64,000 bases of DNA from Lithospermum erythrorhizon. Its lineage: Eukaryota > Streptophyta > Magnoliopsida > Boraginales > Boraginaceae. The stretch's first letter is position 1. Every line of letters starts with the position of its first letter. Shown here piece after piece: positions 11,862 to 24,600 of this stretch. The notes below the pieces were generated by a model. The model saw only the letters and a list, made by a program, of their open reading frames with translations, ran no database searches and had not been told where the DNA came from. Location: the NCBI GenBank assembly GCA_019722365.1, contig JADFUC010000372.1, forward strand, positions 1 through 64,000, read 5' to 3'. A program made the translations under genes and the position numbers.

Positions 11862-12583
11862 GGCCCCTCACAGATGCATGAAAGACTTGTCATCCGATCT
11901 ACTACCGAAACCGAACCACGTCATCACCTAAATATAGCTAATATCCTCAAAGTTATTTGGCTAATCTATGACCCAAATTAAATACACAAGCATTCTCGAA
12001 GTCCAACATGATTGTTTTTCAATAACATAGAATTGTCAAACATAATTTATAAAATATTTAAGCACAAAACTTCGTAAAGGATGGGAAGGAGGGTCGACTC
12101 GAAAGGGGTTACATTAAAAACTCTATAAATTAAAATTGTTGGGACCGATGAAATTTATTAATTTATAGAATTATTAATTTACAGAGTCTTAATTTAAAGA
12201 GTTTATTAATGTCGAAATCGAAAAAATTTATTATTTTAAAAAGTTATTAATTTATTGATTATTAACTTAAATAGTCACTACTATAGTTGGACAGTTTAGT
12301 GATTATAGGGTAGGCAGAACATAATTGTATGTTTACAGTGATTAGAGAGTAATAGTGATGGATCCAGAAGAATTTCAGAAGAAATGAGAGTATATTATTA
12401 TTATTTTCATGTTTGTTAAAGTAATAACTTGAGTATGAAGTTTAGAGTCTTTGAAATGCATTTAACATAAACTACAAGTTTTGGTTCGTTTACTACTAGC
12501 ATTAATCACTATCAGTCTTCACTTATACATTCCTACATCTCTAAGCTATTGAATCCGTCACCCTTCTGACCTACAAGAAAAAA
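11862..12583. other. Intergenic stretch 3' of the HAT4-like gene
   Basis: AT-rich and without any recognisable gene. 11875-11925 shares about 45 bases with 48272-48325 (GAAGACTT-TCATCCGAT core) and more loosely with 9866-9912. 12100-12280 contains irregular TTATTAATTTA-type repeats. The part just beyond 12584 should include the 3' UTR of the HAT4-like gene, but I could not place a poly(A) signal with confidence. Confidence 0.45.
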
Positions 12584-15521
12584 TCAAGATCTTGTCACAA
12601 GGGCTTCAAAAGTCCTATGGGGAAGTGGGGCAACAGCCCATGGGTTGAAGAGCATTGGCCTAAGACCCATTAGGGTTGGTGTTGTAGATGGTGTCGCCGT
12701 CGTGGAAGGTGGTGGTGGGACATCCACACGTTCGCATGAAGGGCACATGGTGAGGGTTGTGGGAGGGGTCATGTGCATGTACATATGTGGAGACAGCTTC
12801 AATGCCCTTAATTCTTTCACTTCTTTTTGTAATCTCATGTTCTCTTTTTTCAAACTTTCAGAGCATCTCTTTAGGTATTCACAGTTCACTTCAGTTTGCT
12901 TTAACTTAGTCCTGTTTATGAGAATTGAATACTCAATGACAGTGACAAAATAATGATTTTTATATATGGAGAGGACCAATTAATACCAGATAAATAAAGG
13001 AAAAAACAAAAAATAACTAACAAAATTTTACATTTTTCAAGAAAACTAGGAGAGGTTCCCCTTAATTTCGTAATTGAAGATCATTTAAATTGCTTAAACT
13101 ATTACTGTGTCCATTCTAATTCGAATGACTTAGGTTAAACTATTACTCCGTACTAATTTTTTTGTAAACTTTACTCCCTAATTTCTTCTCCTCGTACTAA
13201 ATCACGACTAAATTTAAAATACAACTTTTTTGTCATTTGGAAGAAGATGAGACAACTTTCCCCTGTTTTATTCAGCTTTGTTCATTGAGTGATGAACATC
13301 AAATATTATCATTCTTTATTACTACCTCCATTTTTTTATTTGATATTTTCGGATATCGAGATGAACTTTGAGCATTAATTACTAATTAATCATTATTTTA
13401 ATAAAGATTTATTTCATTAGATTCGTCTTTAAAAATAATTCCATAATATTATTTTCTTATAATTTTTGAACATTTAGTTTAAGACTAATTGATGGTCAGG
13501 GAACTGCACCGATGTGAAGCGTCAAAAAAGCAGGATCTAATAGGAGTTTAATGAAGCGTTCGATGTCTGTTTCAAAGCGTTCACCGCCGATCCACGTATT
13601 TGAAATGGTAAATTCGATCGCATATGTTTTAAGGTGTCGGCAGTCGTTAGTCGAAATGTATGTTAGATTTGATTTTGGGACGAATTGATAGGGGTAAAAC
13701 TGTCCAACACTCATTTGTGTTTTAAACATGTATGATCGAACGTGTCATTAGTCCTATCTAATATATTCAATTTTAAATATTCAAAAATAGTGTTGGTCAG
13801 GTGGGTCTCAAAATGATGATAAAGATAATAAATCATTTTCAATATAGTTAAGGTCTATATGCAATATGCATAATTTGAAATCTTTCACAAGACTCCCCAA
13901 CTGATGAATTAGTTAATTAATCCTAAATAAATCATCAATTTGATGATTAATACTCAATAAATCTGAAAGGAAAACAAAAATCCCACCTTGCTCTTCTGTT
14001 TTGGAACCAGACCTCCACCTGCCTTGGCCTCAACCCAAGCCTCCTAGCCAAAGTTAACTTTTGTTTCTGCAAAATCAAGAAAATACTCATCATTTAGCAA
14101 ACTGATAATAATTAATTTCTTAAAAGCTTCTCTAATTAATTTAATAACTCCATCCCAAATTGATCATATTTTTTTTCAATAATCAAACTTTGCAGTATTT
14201 ATACACCCAACTTTGATTTGAATCAAAATTATCATATTAATAATTCATTATGTTGAAAATACTATTTTTTGATATGTTTTTCGGTAAAACATATCTTAAA
14301 ATTTGAGTACTAAATTAAAAAAATTTACTCATCAAAATTCAAAACGAACGATTTGATCTTTGAATATGGTGTGAGTATTAGATACTTACAGGATTAAGGG
14401 TGTTGTGTTCTCTAAAGCTTTGTTCAAGAACAACAGACTGATCTTTAGACAACCTCAGTTTCTTCCTTGAATTGTCACCATCTTCTTCATCACTCATACC
14501 TCTTGAAGAAGCCCTCTCTGTTTCATTCTCACTTCTCTTCCCACTCATACTCGATATCGAACTGTTTGGCGACGACGTTCCGGCTTCCTCCTCCGCATCC
14601 ACCGTTGCCGGAAGTCTATTACAATTCCAGCACAATGGGTTTAAATCATTCTGTCTCTAGACTTCTATCTGCATGAGCAAAAAATTAATTAGATTTACTA
14701 ATTGTTATTACATTTACAATAAATCGACCACTTTATCTATCAATGATCCAAGTTAATAAATTTTTGTAAACTTAATTGACATGAATAATTTTGATTTAAA
14801 TCAAAATTATCATATTAACAAACACTAGTTTTTGATATGTTTTTTCATTAAATATTATTCTAACGCAAACAAATATTTTCTAGTATTATGTATATAGCTT
14901 TAGATATTATTTTTTTGGTTGTCAACTTTTGATAAATTAAGGTGGGGAAATACATGATAAGATAAAGTTTGCATTTGATGATTTCAAAGAATAAAAGATT
15001 CAATCTTTTACTTGTAATTCAGATCGTTAATTCTCAATTTAATTTCAAAAAATGGGATCAAGTTACGTTTTAATTCTAGATAATTCAAATGTTGGAATTT
15101 AATCCGCAATTTGATCTTCTGTACAACTTATGGAATCAACGTTTTCGTGAAATTGGGGACCAAATCATAGTCATATAGTCACTTTCTGGACCAAATCCCA
15201 ACTTTGAAACTATTGAGAATTAAAACGCAACTTGTCTACCGTCTGAGACCAAATTGATAATTAATTCTATTCAGATCGTTTTTTTTTTTGGGATAGGGGG
15301 TGGGGGCTGTGATCAAGAATTTAACCTGAGGATAGGGAAGTTTCAGGCCAAAAAGAATTATGAAAGAGATTAAAAGGTGAAGTAGAAGTCAAAGTCGAAG
15401 CTGAAGAAGGCATCAGATTTAGCTGAAGTGAAGTCGTACAATTTGAGGCCTTAATATTTTTATGATTTCCTGGGAAGCTTAAGCTCAAGCTTAATCCCAA
15501 ATCTTCTTTTTGAACTACCAT
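12584..15521 (-). CDS. HAT4: HD-Zip class II transcription factor, HAT4/ATHB-2-like (exon 2 frameshifted as read)
   Basis: Nuclear DNA-binding factor; relatives such as ATHB-2/HAT4 act in shade avoidance and auxin responses. Exons on the minus strand: 15521-15326, 14668-14390, 14066-13987, 12911-12584, with GT-AG introns. Exon 1 gives an N-terminal EAR-type repression motif (LGLSLSLSF, residues ~8-16). Exon 2 ends with the start of the homeodomain ([10 protein letters not shown]). Exon 3 supplies recognition helix [11 protein letters not shown]. Exon 4 supplies the leucine zipper (Leu ~198, 205, 212, 219) and the class II hallmark CPSCE (~241-245). Length would be about 293 residues; ATHB-2 has 284. 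Oddity: the first ~45 bases of exon 2 do not stay in frame. A stop follows ETE, and the frame recovers one base out at NRLPATV. This may be an assembly error, a null allele or a mis-called junction. HAT1, HAT2 or ATHB-2 assignment is not resolved. Confidence 0.9.
14148..14375. mobile_element. Stowaway-like MITE (family B) in HAT4-like intron 2
   Basis: The left end CTCCATCCCAAATTGATCAT lies inside the intron at 14067-14389. The right end (GATCTTTGAATATGG-GTGAG, then TA) is a diverged inverted version. The middle shares TTTGATTTGAATCAAAATTA and a GATATGTTTTTC block with 14745-14865 and with 51860-52038. It lies only 15 bases from the exon 2 donor. Non-coding. Confidence 0.55.
14745..14865. mobile_element. 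MITE family B fragment in HAT4-like intron 1
   Basis: Contains TTTTGATTTAAATCAAAATT ATCATATTAA and TTTTTGATATGTTTTTTC, matching the MITE in the next intron at 14212-14285 in the same orientation. The terminal repeats are not preserved. Confidence 0.5.
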
Positions 15522-15662
15522 GTTGGTTTGATATCTAAAAATTAAATATTCAATTTTCTTGGTTAATATGTATCTTTGCTACTGGTGTTTGAAGAAAGAG
15601 TGAAAAGAAAAGATATGTAGCTTTGGAGTATGTGGTTTGATGGCTTTGTGGAGTGGTATGCA

Positions 15663-15675
15663 GCATTATATAAGC
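15663..15675 (-). promoter_or_regulatory. TATA box of the HAT4-like gene
   Basis: On the minus strand CTTATATAATGC lies about 145 bases upstream of the ATG at 15521. This is a normal position for a plant TATA box with a 5' UTR of roughly 110 bases. A CACGTGCAA E-box-like word lies just upstream, near 15718. Inference from sequence only. Confidence 0.55.
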
Positions 15676-15679
15676 ATTC

Positions 15680-17690
15680 CTTCATGGTTTTGTAATTAAC
15701 TAGTAATTTGATGCGTTGCACGTGACAATTATTACTTCTAATATTTTGTTGATTATATATGTTATTTCTGTAAGAGCTTACAAATATTTTTTTTTTAAAC
15801 ATAATGTGAAATTATAACTTGATTTTTCAATATTATTAATAAATGTCTAAAAGTTTGTTGTCTTTAACAATTTAACTATTGTCAGGCTTGAAATAAATTT
15901 GTATTCGCTTCAATTAAAAGATCCATGTTGTTGGTAGTGAATTGAATTTGTTTGATCCAATTAATTTTGAAGATATGAATAGTGTTATTTATAATTATAA
16001 TAGTAATTCTTGTCACATCTTTTAGTTAGAGATTTGAGGACTCTGTATACAAGATTTGACATATTTCTTGATTGTGCATTATTCACTATACATTGTAGTT
16101 GGTTTTGCCAAGTACAAGTAAGGCCAAGTCACCATCATATATAACCTCTTTCTGAGATCAAAACCAATTATTATTATTTGGAAAATAGTTAAAAAGGTAC
16201 AATGTGTATGTTATAAATAGATATTGATGGTGTTATATGTCACTGATTATTGTAAAAATAATTAAATATATATTTATTATTTTTATAATTGTTGGGAATT
16301 ATTGACATAATGTTAATGTTGAAAAGAGTTGGTGAATATATAATTGTTAATCTTGTGATTTCTTCAATGTGATTGTCTCCAAAATTCTTGCAATATATTT
16401 CATCCAATGTCCTAGTTGGTAAATATGTGATTGTTAACCTTGAACACCTTTGGCAAGAGTCGTATAATTCTTTTGTCAGATTGAGAATCTCTTCGATTAT
16501 GGTCTTGAACCAATATAATCGTCCTTGTAATTTATTTTAGCAAATTATTCATGCGATTTGCAATATGTTTTCTCGTAAAATTAAAAATTATTTTTAATTT
16601 TTTTGAACGTTCATTACTTTTTAATTATATATTGAAGTTCTGTAGACATTAGTTGTCTTGCAATTAATAAAACTACGATATGTTTAACTTAATTTGTTGA
16701 GGTTATCTTCGCTTATAAAAATAGTATACATTAAAACATGTATGGAATTATATATTCACTAAACCAACCATTCTTTAAATGCTTCTCATCTTAACCACTG
16801 ATAGTACCCTTAAGAACCATCTTATGGGGGTTTATTTTTGAATAAACCAAGTCAAGATTTATTGATTCAATTTCATATAAAGATGAGACGAAAGCTTCAA
16901 GTTTCAAATTTAGATGATAAAATTATGTAATGTATGTGTATATTACATGGAAGTTGTGGATGCCAACATAATGTCAAATAGATTGAAAATGTTAAGTAAT
17001 TATTCAAAGATATATTCATTTATCAAGTTAGACGAATATATGACATTAACTTATAAATATAATATATGTTGCTAAAGGTTATATTAGTATTTAGTAATTT
17101 TTACTCTTATTTACAAATCGTACTCATCATTTGTACGAGACATATTTAATTAGTAGTGTGATACTTATTACTGAAATAATGAACTTAGAAAAGATAATTA
17201 ATTAATAACTTTTTGAATAGTATCACGTATAACTTCTAATTATTTTTCTTTAAAAATATAATTTATAGTTTAGAATAGAAAATGTTACAAATCTTGAAAA
17301 AGAATCATCTCGAATACTTGATTGATACAATATATAAAAAAACGTGACAGATTCATACAAAAATTTCTACTACTTATATCTTGAGATTTGAAAATATTTA
17401 GTAGTAACAAAATATTTACAAAACATGTATTCATAAGTAACAATTTTGTGCATATGAAATAACAGATTTGTTTTCATTGTTCATCAAAATTAGATAGTTT
17501 CATTTTTCATGCCAAATATTTTATCTATACTTCAATTTCCTCAACTTTGTTTATTGTAAATATTATTCCCTCAAATTATTTTACTATTATAAAAATATTA
17601 TATTTTTAATTGTAAATTTTCAAATAAAAATTATGCATCTTGTATCGCGAAGAAAGATTTTATTAATTATATGTACTCCGAATAATAAAA
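15680..17690. other. AT-rich intergenic DNA upstream of the HAT4-like gene
   Basis: No coding frame or RNA gene was recognised on either strand. The first few hundred bases probably hold promoter elements of the HAT4-like gene. Confidence 0.5.
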
Positions 17691-18900
17691 TCCTTAGGGG
17701 AAACCCTCCTTGATACAAAGAATATTTATCAAGCATGATTTGGATGAAGGCACTTGAGGTCTTGACTTGGGGATATGGTTCGAACCGGGGCACTTGAGCA
17801 GCCCTGATCCCGTGTGATTGTGTAGACTTGATCGTTGTCTTGGACTTGGATCCTTGAGATATGAAAATTTGGATGGGAGGGACTTGAACACTCTCCGCTT
17901 GATTGAGATGGAAGTAGGCTAGCTAGTGAGTTGGACGCCTTCTTTGACTTGGATAGGTGGGCTGGCTAGATGCTCTATCCTTCTTTGTTGGATATGTCAC
18001 TTGTGGTGGGACTTTAGAACCTTATAGGCTTAGGGGCTCGGTTCATGAATGATAGGGGCCTTAGCGACTTGGCTATCGATGTTGGATGTAAGTAGAACTG
18101 GCCGAGCGTATTTCTATTCTCTTTTAATTGACTTGGAGGGTTGAGTGGGCGGCTCGGCTTCTCATCGGCTTAATGGGATGAAGTGCCCTACTTTCTGAGT
18201 ATGTTTCACGAGGCGCCTATTTGGTGTAGGAGGTAGGGGCTTGATGGATTTGATCTACTCACAGTTTGAGGTAGTGTAAGAGCTGGCAGTATTTCCTGTA
18301 GCTTGTTGGGGATGGACAACTCCACTTCTTATCGGAGATTTCGGGTTGTCAACCTTCTTTGAAGGGGTTAGACGCCTATTTGGGTGTAGGAGGTAGGGGC
18401 TTCAGCTGCTTGATCCTCCCCTGGATTTGATGTAGTGTAGGGGCCTAATGGCGTGTTCCTGACTTGTTGGGGAGGAGAGACTCTTTATTTCTTTGGAGAC
18501 TCGGATTATGCGCCTTCCTTGATGGTTTTAGAGGCGCCTTCTTGGTGTTTTCGATTGTCTGGAGTGCTTTTTCCTTTGAATCTTCAAGTTGGAGGTGCTT
18601 GATTTATGCCTTGATGCTTAACTGTGAGCTTTTACTGCGGCTTTGTCTTAGCTTTTTCTCCCACTTCTTGGTTATGATTATTTTAAAAAATATGAAGGTA
18701 TTTATAGGCTTTCGGGCCTAATTCTGATTGGTTGGTTTGTTTTTAGGTGGATCATGATCTTGACCGTTGATTTTGAGCGTGACGGGCCGAGTCAATGTTT
18801 TTGCATACGATTTATTCTCGACAATATGGAGTAGGCGCCTATTATAGGAGTTTTTAAGGTTAAGGATGAATTTATTTATTGACCCCGACATTCCCTCGCT
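17691..18900 (+). repeat. GC-richer repeat block with ~159-bp tandem units
   Basis: GCCTATTTGG(G)TGTAGGAGGTAGGGGCTT occurs at about 18213 and again at 18372. Each is followed by similar words (GGATTTGAT, GTAGTGTA, CTTGTTGGGGA), and a third partial start (GGCGCCTTCTTGGTG) appears at about 18533, so the period is 159-161 bp. The rest is rich in GACTTGG and GGCTTAGGGG words. Open frames are short and unrecognised. It is likely a decayed LTR or other transposon part. Confidence 0.55.
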
Positions 18901-19397
18901 TCATTAATTTAAGCATTGTATCTTTCGGAAACTCTATTCTAGGTTTAAAAGTAGGTTTATTTAATGTAAACCCTTAATTTTATCCTAAAATTAATATCAG
19001 GTCCTTGAATCCTGGGAACCCTATTATTTTCTCCTGACTTGAATTTAATTCGGGAGCTTGGGTGAACCCTAATCAACATGTGTAATCGTGTGACCGGTCG
19101 AAAATTAATTTAATTAACAAATCCATAAAATGAATTTTATTAATTAAAAGTAATTAAAATTCCACTATCTACACATCTCAATTACAGTTAAGTTACTAAC
19201 TAAGTTAAATTAATTTTTAGATGATTTATTATTGTAATCCCAACTTATAGAATGACACTTATCAAATTTAAAATTGATTATAAATTATTATTATTAAAAT
19301 ACTAAAATAGGATAAAATTTAAAAAAATCAACTAATTTATCAGTTGCATATTTGTATTTGATATATAATTGTCAATTAAAATGATGCACATATGAAA
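18901..19397. other. AT-rich intergenic DNA
   Basis: Very AT-rich, with no open frame of note. It is the immediate left flank of the copia element. Confidence 0.5.
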
Positions 19398-19606
19398 TGT
19401 ATTGTAAATGTGAGCCCACAAATATTATTGAAATATCAAATATAAAATGAATAGTAATAGGAGTATTTGAATATTATTAAAGGGGGTAATTTTTGTAGTA
19501 TAAATATCCCTCCATTATACATAATAAACACACCAAAAATTTCAAGAGAAAGAACAAATATATCATTTGAGTAATTTGTGTGTTAAGTTTGAGCGTTTGA
19601 TATCCG
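19398..19606 (+). repeat. 5' LTR of the copia element
   Basis: Begins TGTATTGTAAATGTGAGCC and shares with the 3' LTR the blocks GTAATAGGAGTATTTGAATA, GGGGGTAATTTTTGTAGTAT and ACATAATAAACACACCAAAA. Similarity ends after TTTGATATC. TATAAATA at about 19500 is a likely promoter TATA box. Confidence 0.8.
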
Positions 19607-19710
19607 ATTACGTGCTCAGCCACGATCGTCTCTATAGTAACTGCTTACTATTATGTATATTATATATTCTTATCACTTTTGATATTTATTTTGTTATATG
19701 TTTTACCCCT

Positions 19711-20105
19711 ATTATAGATAACTAGCAATATGTCAAGTATTCTATAGTAGATCGGATATTATTATTTTATATTTTACTACTGTTATGAATGGCTGGTATA
19801 TGTCAAGTATTCTATAACTTGAGCCTATTATAGATAAGCGGCTACATATGTCAAATATTCTATAATCGAGGCGTTTATTATTATTTTATGTTTTACCTAT
19901 TATAAGATAGCTGGCTATATGTAGTATTCTATAATTAGGAAGCTATTTATAGATAGCGGCTATATGTCGAGTATTCTATAATTGAGGCGTTTGTGTGTGT
20001 GTCGTTATTTGCTGCTGATATAGAAAGCGCATCTCGCGTCTAGTGATCTATAATAGGCGTAACTATTATTATGGAAGCGGCATCACGTCGAGTGCTGCGT
20101 AATAA
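19711..20105 (+). repeat. Tandem array in the copia leader (TAGATAGCTGGCTATATGTC units)
   Basis: Units with the core AGATA-GC(T)GGCTATATGTC-AGTATTCTATAAT start near 19715, 19783, 19830, 19899 and 19947, so spacing alternates about 68, 47, 69, 48 (a higher-order period near 116 bp). Longer units add TTATTATTTTATGTTTTACC. Two more decayed units follow at about 20020-20100. Units differ as AGCTGGCT versus AGCGGCT, see findings. Confidence 0.75.
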
Positions 20106-20834
20106 GCATGAATTATTTTAGGTGGAGAGTTAAATCACCATATCGTGTTTATTTACTTATAACTTAGTGGAGGTATAAAACACCCCACTTATTTATTATC
20201 TAACTATTGTGTCACCCACTTATTTTATTTGTTATTAAGCGTAGAATTATTTGTTTTTATAATCATATGTGTTCATTTTATCGTATGATCGCTGCATTAT
20301 GTGCATTCTAAACGACTTCTGTCGTATTTTAACACACTTAAAAATATTTTTTCCTTCCCCATTTTCTAACATTGGCAAAACGATAAAATTAATATTTTTC
20401 ACATCCTCAAGCGGTGAAAATGCTTGGTAATAAAATAGTAAAATAGGACATACTCAAGAATTTCACCCTACTAAATACTTCATTCCCTTCAGCATTTCTA
20501 AACATATGCTCGAAGTATTTTATAACCCAATTCACAATGGCTTGAAATATTTTCTAGTGTTTGTCGCTATAATGGCACTCTCTTTTCATAATGGGTTTTA
20601 TTAAAGTTGAAGAGATAGGTAAAGGAATGACAACATTTGCAGTAATTAGTATTTTACCATTTCTAATCTTGCTTGGATTGTTTATTTTTTGTTTAGATAG
20701 AGATTTCCGTGAAAGTGAGAGCATGAGGTATTTGTAATTGAATAAGATTTCAATCCATGTATTGAATCACGAGAATGTAATATTGAATAAAATGTCATTT
20801 TTTCGTATTGATTGCGTTGTTGTGATTTAGATAC

Positions 20835-21480
20835 AATGTCCAACTATAAGCTCAACCGGCTCCTCTAAACCTCAGAAAGGAGACAACTAAATGTCTTGGG
20901 CAAAAGCAAAGTTATAAGATATACCGATGTAAAGGGCTTGAAAAATTCTCTACTTGGAATAGATAATGCACAAACACTTCGAGAAATGATTGGAAAGAGA
21001 AAGAAAAAGCGAGAGGAAAAGAACTTTACATGAAAAATCTAAACCATAAGACTAATGATGGATCATCTTGATGATGCTTTCTACAAATTAGAATATCTAG
21101 AATGTAGAGGATCCTAAGTTCTTATGGGATGAACTCAAAGAAAGATTTGGATACCCAATGGAAGTTCTTTTACCTGCAGCAATCGATGAATGGAACAAAC
21201 TGAGGTTCCAAGACTTTAGAAGTGTCGTTGATTACAACTCTGCCTTGTTTAAAATTGTATCACAATTAGAATATTGTGGTAAAGTTGTAACTGAAGGGGA
21301 AAAATTAGAAAAAACGTTTTCAACGTTTCATGCATCACAAATATTGTTGCAAAGAACAATATAGAATGCGGGAATATAAAAAATATTCAGAATTGGTGCA
21401 TGCCCTTTTGATGGCAGAAAAGAATAATGAAGTTTTCTTTGAAACCATCGATTCGCTCGAGCTGGGACAATGGCATTTCC
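20835..21480 (+). pseudogene. copia gag remnant
   Basis: The open part 21158-21364 reads as the middle of a copia Gag (UBN2-type), with WNKLRFQDF, YNSALFKIVSQL and EKTFSTFHAS. The upstream frame (LWDELKERFGYP) and downstream part are interrupted. Gag would form the virus-like particle. Frameshifts make it non-functional. A zinc-knuckle remnant (LCG...GHWSRACR-like, about 21680-21740) follows. Confidence 0.75.
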
Positions 21481-22084
21481 GAGTAAATAGCGACTTTTAA
21501 GAATTCGTGGTGGTTATGATCGATTCAGAGGTCGAGGCACGTGGTCAGATGCGTGGTAATTTTTTAGAGTGGTTGAGGGTCGTGGGCGTGGTTTTCGTGA
21601 ATTATAGTAGACCTACGAGAAATTACCCAAATCGACAAGAAAAGAAATTAAAATCGAAGGTTCATTGAAAAATAATGACAATTTGTGTGGAATCTTGGGA
21701 AAGAAGGTCATTGGTCTAGGGCGTGTAGAGCCTTAGAACATCTTTATAAAAGATATAAAGCATCTGTAGAAAAAGAAATGAAAAGAAAGGGGAAGTCAAT
21801 TTTAATGAACATGAGGATGACTCTGGCCTATCCTTTGGTAATCTGAGCTTCGGTGATGGAACAAATGAATGAACTAGACCTAATTGATATGATGAACTAC
21901 TTTTATGTTTGAATAATGTGTGATGAATAATCTTCTTATTAATACGTATTATGTGTGACTTTAGTATGTAATGTTTGCTTTATATCTATGAAATAATAAT
22001 GTTGATTATATATTTGTGTTGATTTACTCTCTCTTAGAAGTCTTATAATAATTTACATGTTTCAAAGAGGCTTAACATGAAACA

Positions 22085-22700
22085 CCATTGGAGACATTTG
22101 CATCCCAGAACTTGATTGGAACAACCCACACAATCCTCAAGAAGACATATTTTACTGACATCAATCCTACCAAAAGCATTAATTAATACAATTTAGTCTG
22201 AGACTTGATTGAAGGATGCGGGCAATAAATGTTTATATTACCAAAATGGAACAAAATTTGTCATTAATGACGCTTTGTATTCTCCAAAGTCAAAAAAGAA
22301 ACCTATTAGTAAGTTTAATGACATATATCGTCAAAGGGGTATGATCTTGAAGCAATAAGCTGAAGGTAATATGAAATACATACGTATTACTTAGTGTTTG
22401 GGAAAGAAAAGAAAATATTAGAGAAACTACAAAAATTGCATACGGATTCACGATTACACTTATATTCTTGAAATTGAATGTAAGCTTAGTAATAAAAGAT
22501 CCCAAAGCGTATTCTTGTGGCATGATCGTTTAGGTCATCGGCTCCTGATGATGAGAAAAATAATTGAAAGTACACATGGTCATCCACTTGAAAGGTTTAA
22601 AGATTAATAGTGAAGCTTGTTCTCTAAGAAAATTAATAACTAGGCATGCACCATTACAAGCTTCCTAGATCCACTGCATTTCTTGAAAGAATTCAAAGGG
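22085..22700 (+). pseudogene. copia protease and GAG-pre-integrase remnant
   Basis: Translated pieces include a protease-like segment (GTKFVINDALYSPKS, near 22250) and the pre-integrase signature LWHDRLGH (about 22515-22538), with several frame changes between them. Order and spacing fit the copia polyprotein between gag and integrase. Confidence 0.65.
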
Positions 22701-22752
22701 TGATATATGTGAACCCTATCCATCCACCATCTGGACCGTTTAGGTATTTTTT

Positions 22753-23412
22753 ATGGTATTAATTGATGCATCAGTAGATGATAGTCGCGTTTGTTTATTG
22801 TCAAGTCGAGATATGGCATTTGCAAGATTTCTTGCTCAAATAATCAAATTAAGAGCACAATTTCCTGATTATACTATAAAGAAAGTTAGACTTGACAATG
22901 CTGGTGAATTTACATCTGAATCATTTAATAATTATTGCATGTCAATTGGAATTACTGTTGAACATCCTGTTCCTCATGTGCATACACAAAATGGTTTAGC
23001 CGAATCATTAATTAAACGTCTTCAGTATATTGCTAGACCATTGATAATGAGAACAAAATTACCAGTTACTATATGGGGTCATGCAATTTTACATGCTGCA
23101 TCATTAATACGTTTAAGACCAAGTGCTAATCATAAACATACTCCATATCAACTTGCAATTGGTCAAGAACCAGATATTTCCCATCTAAAGATTTTTGGTT
23201 GTGCAGTTTATGTACCAATAGCTCCACCACAAAGAACAAAGATGGGACCTCAAAGGAGGTTGGGCATATATGTAGGGTATGAGTCACCCTCTATTATTAG
23301 ATATCTTGAACCTTTAACAGGTGATGTTTTTGACGAGTTGCAGGGGTGTCATTCGGCGAGGCAGTTTTCTAAATCTAGGAGGAGAAAAAGCTTGATCGAG
23401 AAAAGGACATAA
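22753..23412 (+). pseudogene. copia integrase core (longest intact pol piece)
   Basis: A 219-codon open frame with the integrase core: the second catalytic Asp in VRLDNAGEFTS and the catalytic Glu in NGLAESLIKR, followed by the copia-typical HTPYQLAIGQEPDISHLKIFGC. The product would insert the cDNA into the genome. The start is not a natural start; the frame is simply open here within a longer polyprotein. It ends in a frameshifted linker. Confidence 0.85.
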
Positions 23413-24025
23413 TATAGTATGTGTCATCTTTCTTTACATGTGAGGACCCGGTATAATAAATCATGGGAAGAAAATGTAAAAAGAAATTGTGCACTTACAA
23501 GGCTTAAAATCGATTGCCGAATTCATTCTTGATATGAAAAGAGTGAAGCAAAGTCACATGTACGGTGATAATACTCCTTCTCGGATTGAAATTCCGGAGC
23601 AAAATGATGTAGCAAGTACATCCAAGGCACGCTGAGCGTGGCCGGCTACGTGGAGTTCTAAGGATAAAAATCGCCGAAAGAAAGGTCGAGAAAAGATTGA
23701 TATGAATGAAAGTGATCTTGATAAGACACTAAATGATAATGATAAGCCGGGATAGAAAAAAGTGCTCTTGAAGAAGCACAAGATGATGAAAATAGAGATT
23801 ATTAATAATGAAGCTGAAAATAAGAATGATCTCGAGATTTCTATATCAATTATGTTAATACAGAAAATCTTTGGAACCGGAAAAATAAGCATATTGATGA
23901 AATATTTGCATTCTCCATTGCATATGAAATTATGAATGAAAATGATGATCTGAACCGGATACGTAGTTGAATGTCAAAGATGGAAGCTTGATTGGCCAAA
24001 ATGGAAAGATGCAATAGATACTGAA

Positions 24026-24600
24026 TTGAAATCTCTTAAAAATCGAAAAGTATTTGGGCCTATTGTGACTATTCCTGAAGGTATGAAACCTGTTGGTTAT
24101 AAGTGGGTATTTGTGAGAAAACGAAATGAGAAAAACGAGATTGTAAGATACAAGGCTCGTCTTGTTGCACAAGGTTTTTCTCAAAGACCCGGAATTGATT
24201 ATGAGGTAACTTATTCTCTCTGATTATGGAGGGCGCCCGTTACTTTTTAATAGGTTTTGTCGGGTATCTAATAATCTTGATATGCATCTTATGGATGTTG
24301 TTACAGCCTATTTATATGGATCACTTGATAGTGATATATACATGAAAATTCCGGAAGGATTTAAAATGATTGAAACATCTAAACCCAGAGAAATGTATGC
24401 AATTAGGTTGCAAAGATCACTTTATGGGTTAAAACAATCCGGACGAATGTGGTATAATAGGCTAAGTGAATATTTACTTAAAGAGGACTACATCAATAAT
24501 CTATTTGTCCTTGTGTGTTTTTTATAAAGAAATAATATAAGTTTTTGTAATCATTCTTTGTCTATGTTGATGATCTAAATATTATTGGAACTAATAAAGA
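24026..24600 (+). pseudogene. copia reverse transcriptase remnant
   Basis: 24026-24223 encodes [12 protein letters not shown] and [10 protein letters not shown]. 24282-24527 encodes DVVTAYLYGSL and QRSLYGLKQSGRMWYNRL. The YVDD active-site motif lies at 24563-24574 in a different frame. At least two frameshifts separate the pieces. This would copy element RNA into DNA if intact. Confidence 0.85.

Noticed and set aside
12645..12953. 102-codon plus-strand frame with a Gly/Val-rich start
   Set aside because: It is the antisense shadow of HAT4-like exon 4, which encodes the leucine zipper and CPSCE motif on the minus strand.
17777..17787. GGTTCGAACC, a perfect pol III B-box-like word
   Set aside because: No A-box at the right distance, no cloverleaf on either side and no terminator run, so it is not a tRNA gene.
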